Below the pieces are notes generated by a model that saw only the letters and a list, made by a program, of their open reading frames with translations, made no database searches and was not told the origin of the DNA. Below, in pieces: positions 63,342 through 64,000 of a stretch of 64,000 bases of DNA; position 1 is the stretch's first letter, and the number at the start of each line of letters is the position of its first letter. Source of the DNA: Capronia americana. Taxonomy: Eukaryota > Ascomycota > Eurotiomycetes > Chaetothyriales > Herpotrichiellaceae. Location of the stretch: positions 1,118,093 to 1,182,092 of the forward strand of contig JADWQD010000009.1 of the NCBI GenBank assembly GCA_016110215.1. Direction: 5' to 3'. The position numbers and the translations under genes were made by a program.

Positions 63342-64000
63342 TCAGACATCAAAGATGTCCCCAAATCCGACGCCAACACCAGCACGCCTCGCATCCACCA
63401 GGTCTAATCGCCAGCCGGCCCATTGCTTCAAGCCCCTCTTAACCTCTCTAACATGCTCGACCATCTTGCGCGCCTCTTCTTCTCTCTGCGCATGCGCAAA
63501 GGCGTTCTCATCAAACGTGTCGTCGTCGAATTCCTGTAACAAGGAATCATTCCTCGGCCGAGTCTGCTGGGTACCCGGAGATGCCGTGCTCGCCCTGAAC
63601 GCTGCAAGACCCGAGTTCAGAACCTGCGCAAAGTTCGAATGTCTTTGCTGTGCATGCTGGTTTGCGAAGCTTCGTCGTCGGCTGCTGGCGTTGCCCGAGC
63701 CTGTGAGGTCCACTTCGTCAAAGTCCTCGGCACCTGCTGGGTCAAGGGAAGTTCTCGACTCGCCTTCGTCGCCGCGAGGTTGCAGCGCGACCCTCTTGTC
63801 TCTCCAAACACCTCGGCGTAGGTCGAATACTTCGCCTTCGAGCTCCCGGATCCGGCGTTCGAGCTTTTGTCGCTCTTCATCCTCGAGCTCGTCAAGGCCC
63901 TCCCCGCCGGCGTCTCCACTCATGACTCGTTTGTGCTTTTCTCTCAATCGCGTATTCTCGCTCTCGGCCCTTTCGATCTTGGCGCGAAGAGCGGGAACTT
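63342..64000 (-). CDS. Coiled-coil protein, N-terminus beyond the right edge
   Basis: The frame is open from the window edge to a stop at 63342; about 218 C-terminal residues are visible. The first part is a heptad-like coiled coil (AKIERAESENTRLREKHKR; EDEERQKLERRIRELEGEVF) followed by DLRRGVWRDKRVALQ. The middle is Ser/Arg-rich and disordered. The last 70 residues are helical (AHAQREEEARKMVEHVREVK), then WAGWRLDLVDARRAGVGVGF and the terminal GDIFDV. The Met at 63947 is internal to the coiled coil and probably not the start. I do not recognise the family. The short conserved-looking C-terminal tail suggests a functional end. Confidence 0.7.
   Translation of the reverse strand, partial: VPALRAKIERAESENTRLREKHKRVMSGDAGGEGLDELEDEERQKLERRIRELEGEVFDLRRGVWRDKRVALQPRGDEGESRTSLDPAGAEDFDEVDLTGSGNASSRRRSFANQHAQQRHSNFAQVLNSGLAAFRASTASPGTQQTRPRNDSLLQEFDDDTFDENAFAHAQREEEARKMVEHVREVKRGLKQWAGWRLDLVDARRAGVGVGFGDIFDV

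Overview
The window is nuclear DNA from a filamentous ascomycete (Pezizomycotina, possibly Dothideomycetes; the class is a guess). Evidence: short introns (about 50-190 nt, GT...AG), compact genes on both strands, a fungal NACHT (NLR-like) protein, a fungal nitrate-assimilation pair with cytochrome b5 and Rieske-like domains, and an EED-type Polycomb gene. Coding exons were read directly; introns were placed by frame, splice signals and family continuity.

Layout. 1-3.4 kb: NACHT protein running off the left edge. 4-8.4 kb: an RA-PH adaptor and a Polycomb EED homologue. 10-13.6 kb: two low-complexity orphan proteins (Asp/His/Gly-rich, and Pro/Ala/His-rich on a 36-bp repeat) in a gene-poor stretch. 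15-22 kb: Ski2 RNA helicase, a six-exon metallo-beta-lactamase-fold protein, and ribosome factor Nsa2. 23-30 kb: nitrate reductase (niaD) and nitrite reductase (niiA), head to tail, each with the same GATA plus CCCGCGGAT motif pair upstream. 30.5-43.5 kb: P5A ATPase Spf1, glutaminyl-tRNA synthetase, double-FYVE Vac1, CENP-L/Fta1, and an MDR oxidoreductase. 44-56.5 kb: F-box protein, ASPM-like spindle protein, Ero1 and Vps62-like protein. 57.1-59.8 kb: no convincing gene, but an unusual array of several families of small inverted repeats. 59.7-64 kb: a doubtful spliced orphan, a PRISE-type reductase with an apparent frameshift, and a coiled-coil gene cut by the right edge.

Most genes are housekeeping loci (RNA decay, ribosome assembly, translation, ER folding, vesicle traffic, mitosis, kinetochore). 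The nitrate pair is the one clear metabolic unit: nitrate to nitrite to ammonium, with shared promoter logic. No nitrate transporter lies beside it here.

The most unusual sequence is the 57.1-59.8 kb array. It holds about ten hairpins spaced mostly 53-59 nt apart, whose stems alternate between two sequences while keeping pairing. A second set has a shared CTC(T/C)CAAG loop and differing paired stems. A third has three 35-nt copies with an identical-length interior and closing stems that co-vary. This suggests selection for, or a copying mechanism that preserves, base pairing. I do not recognise it as a known element.
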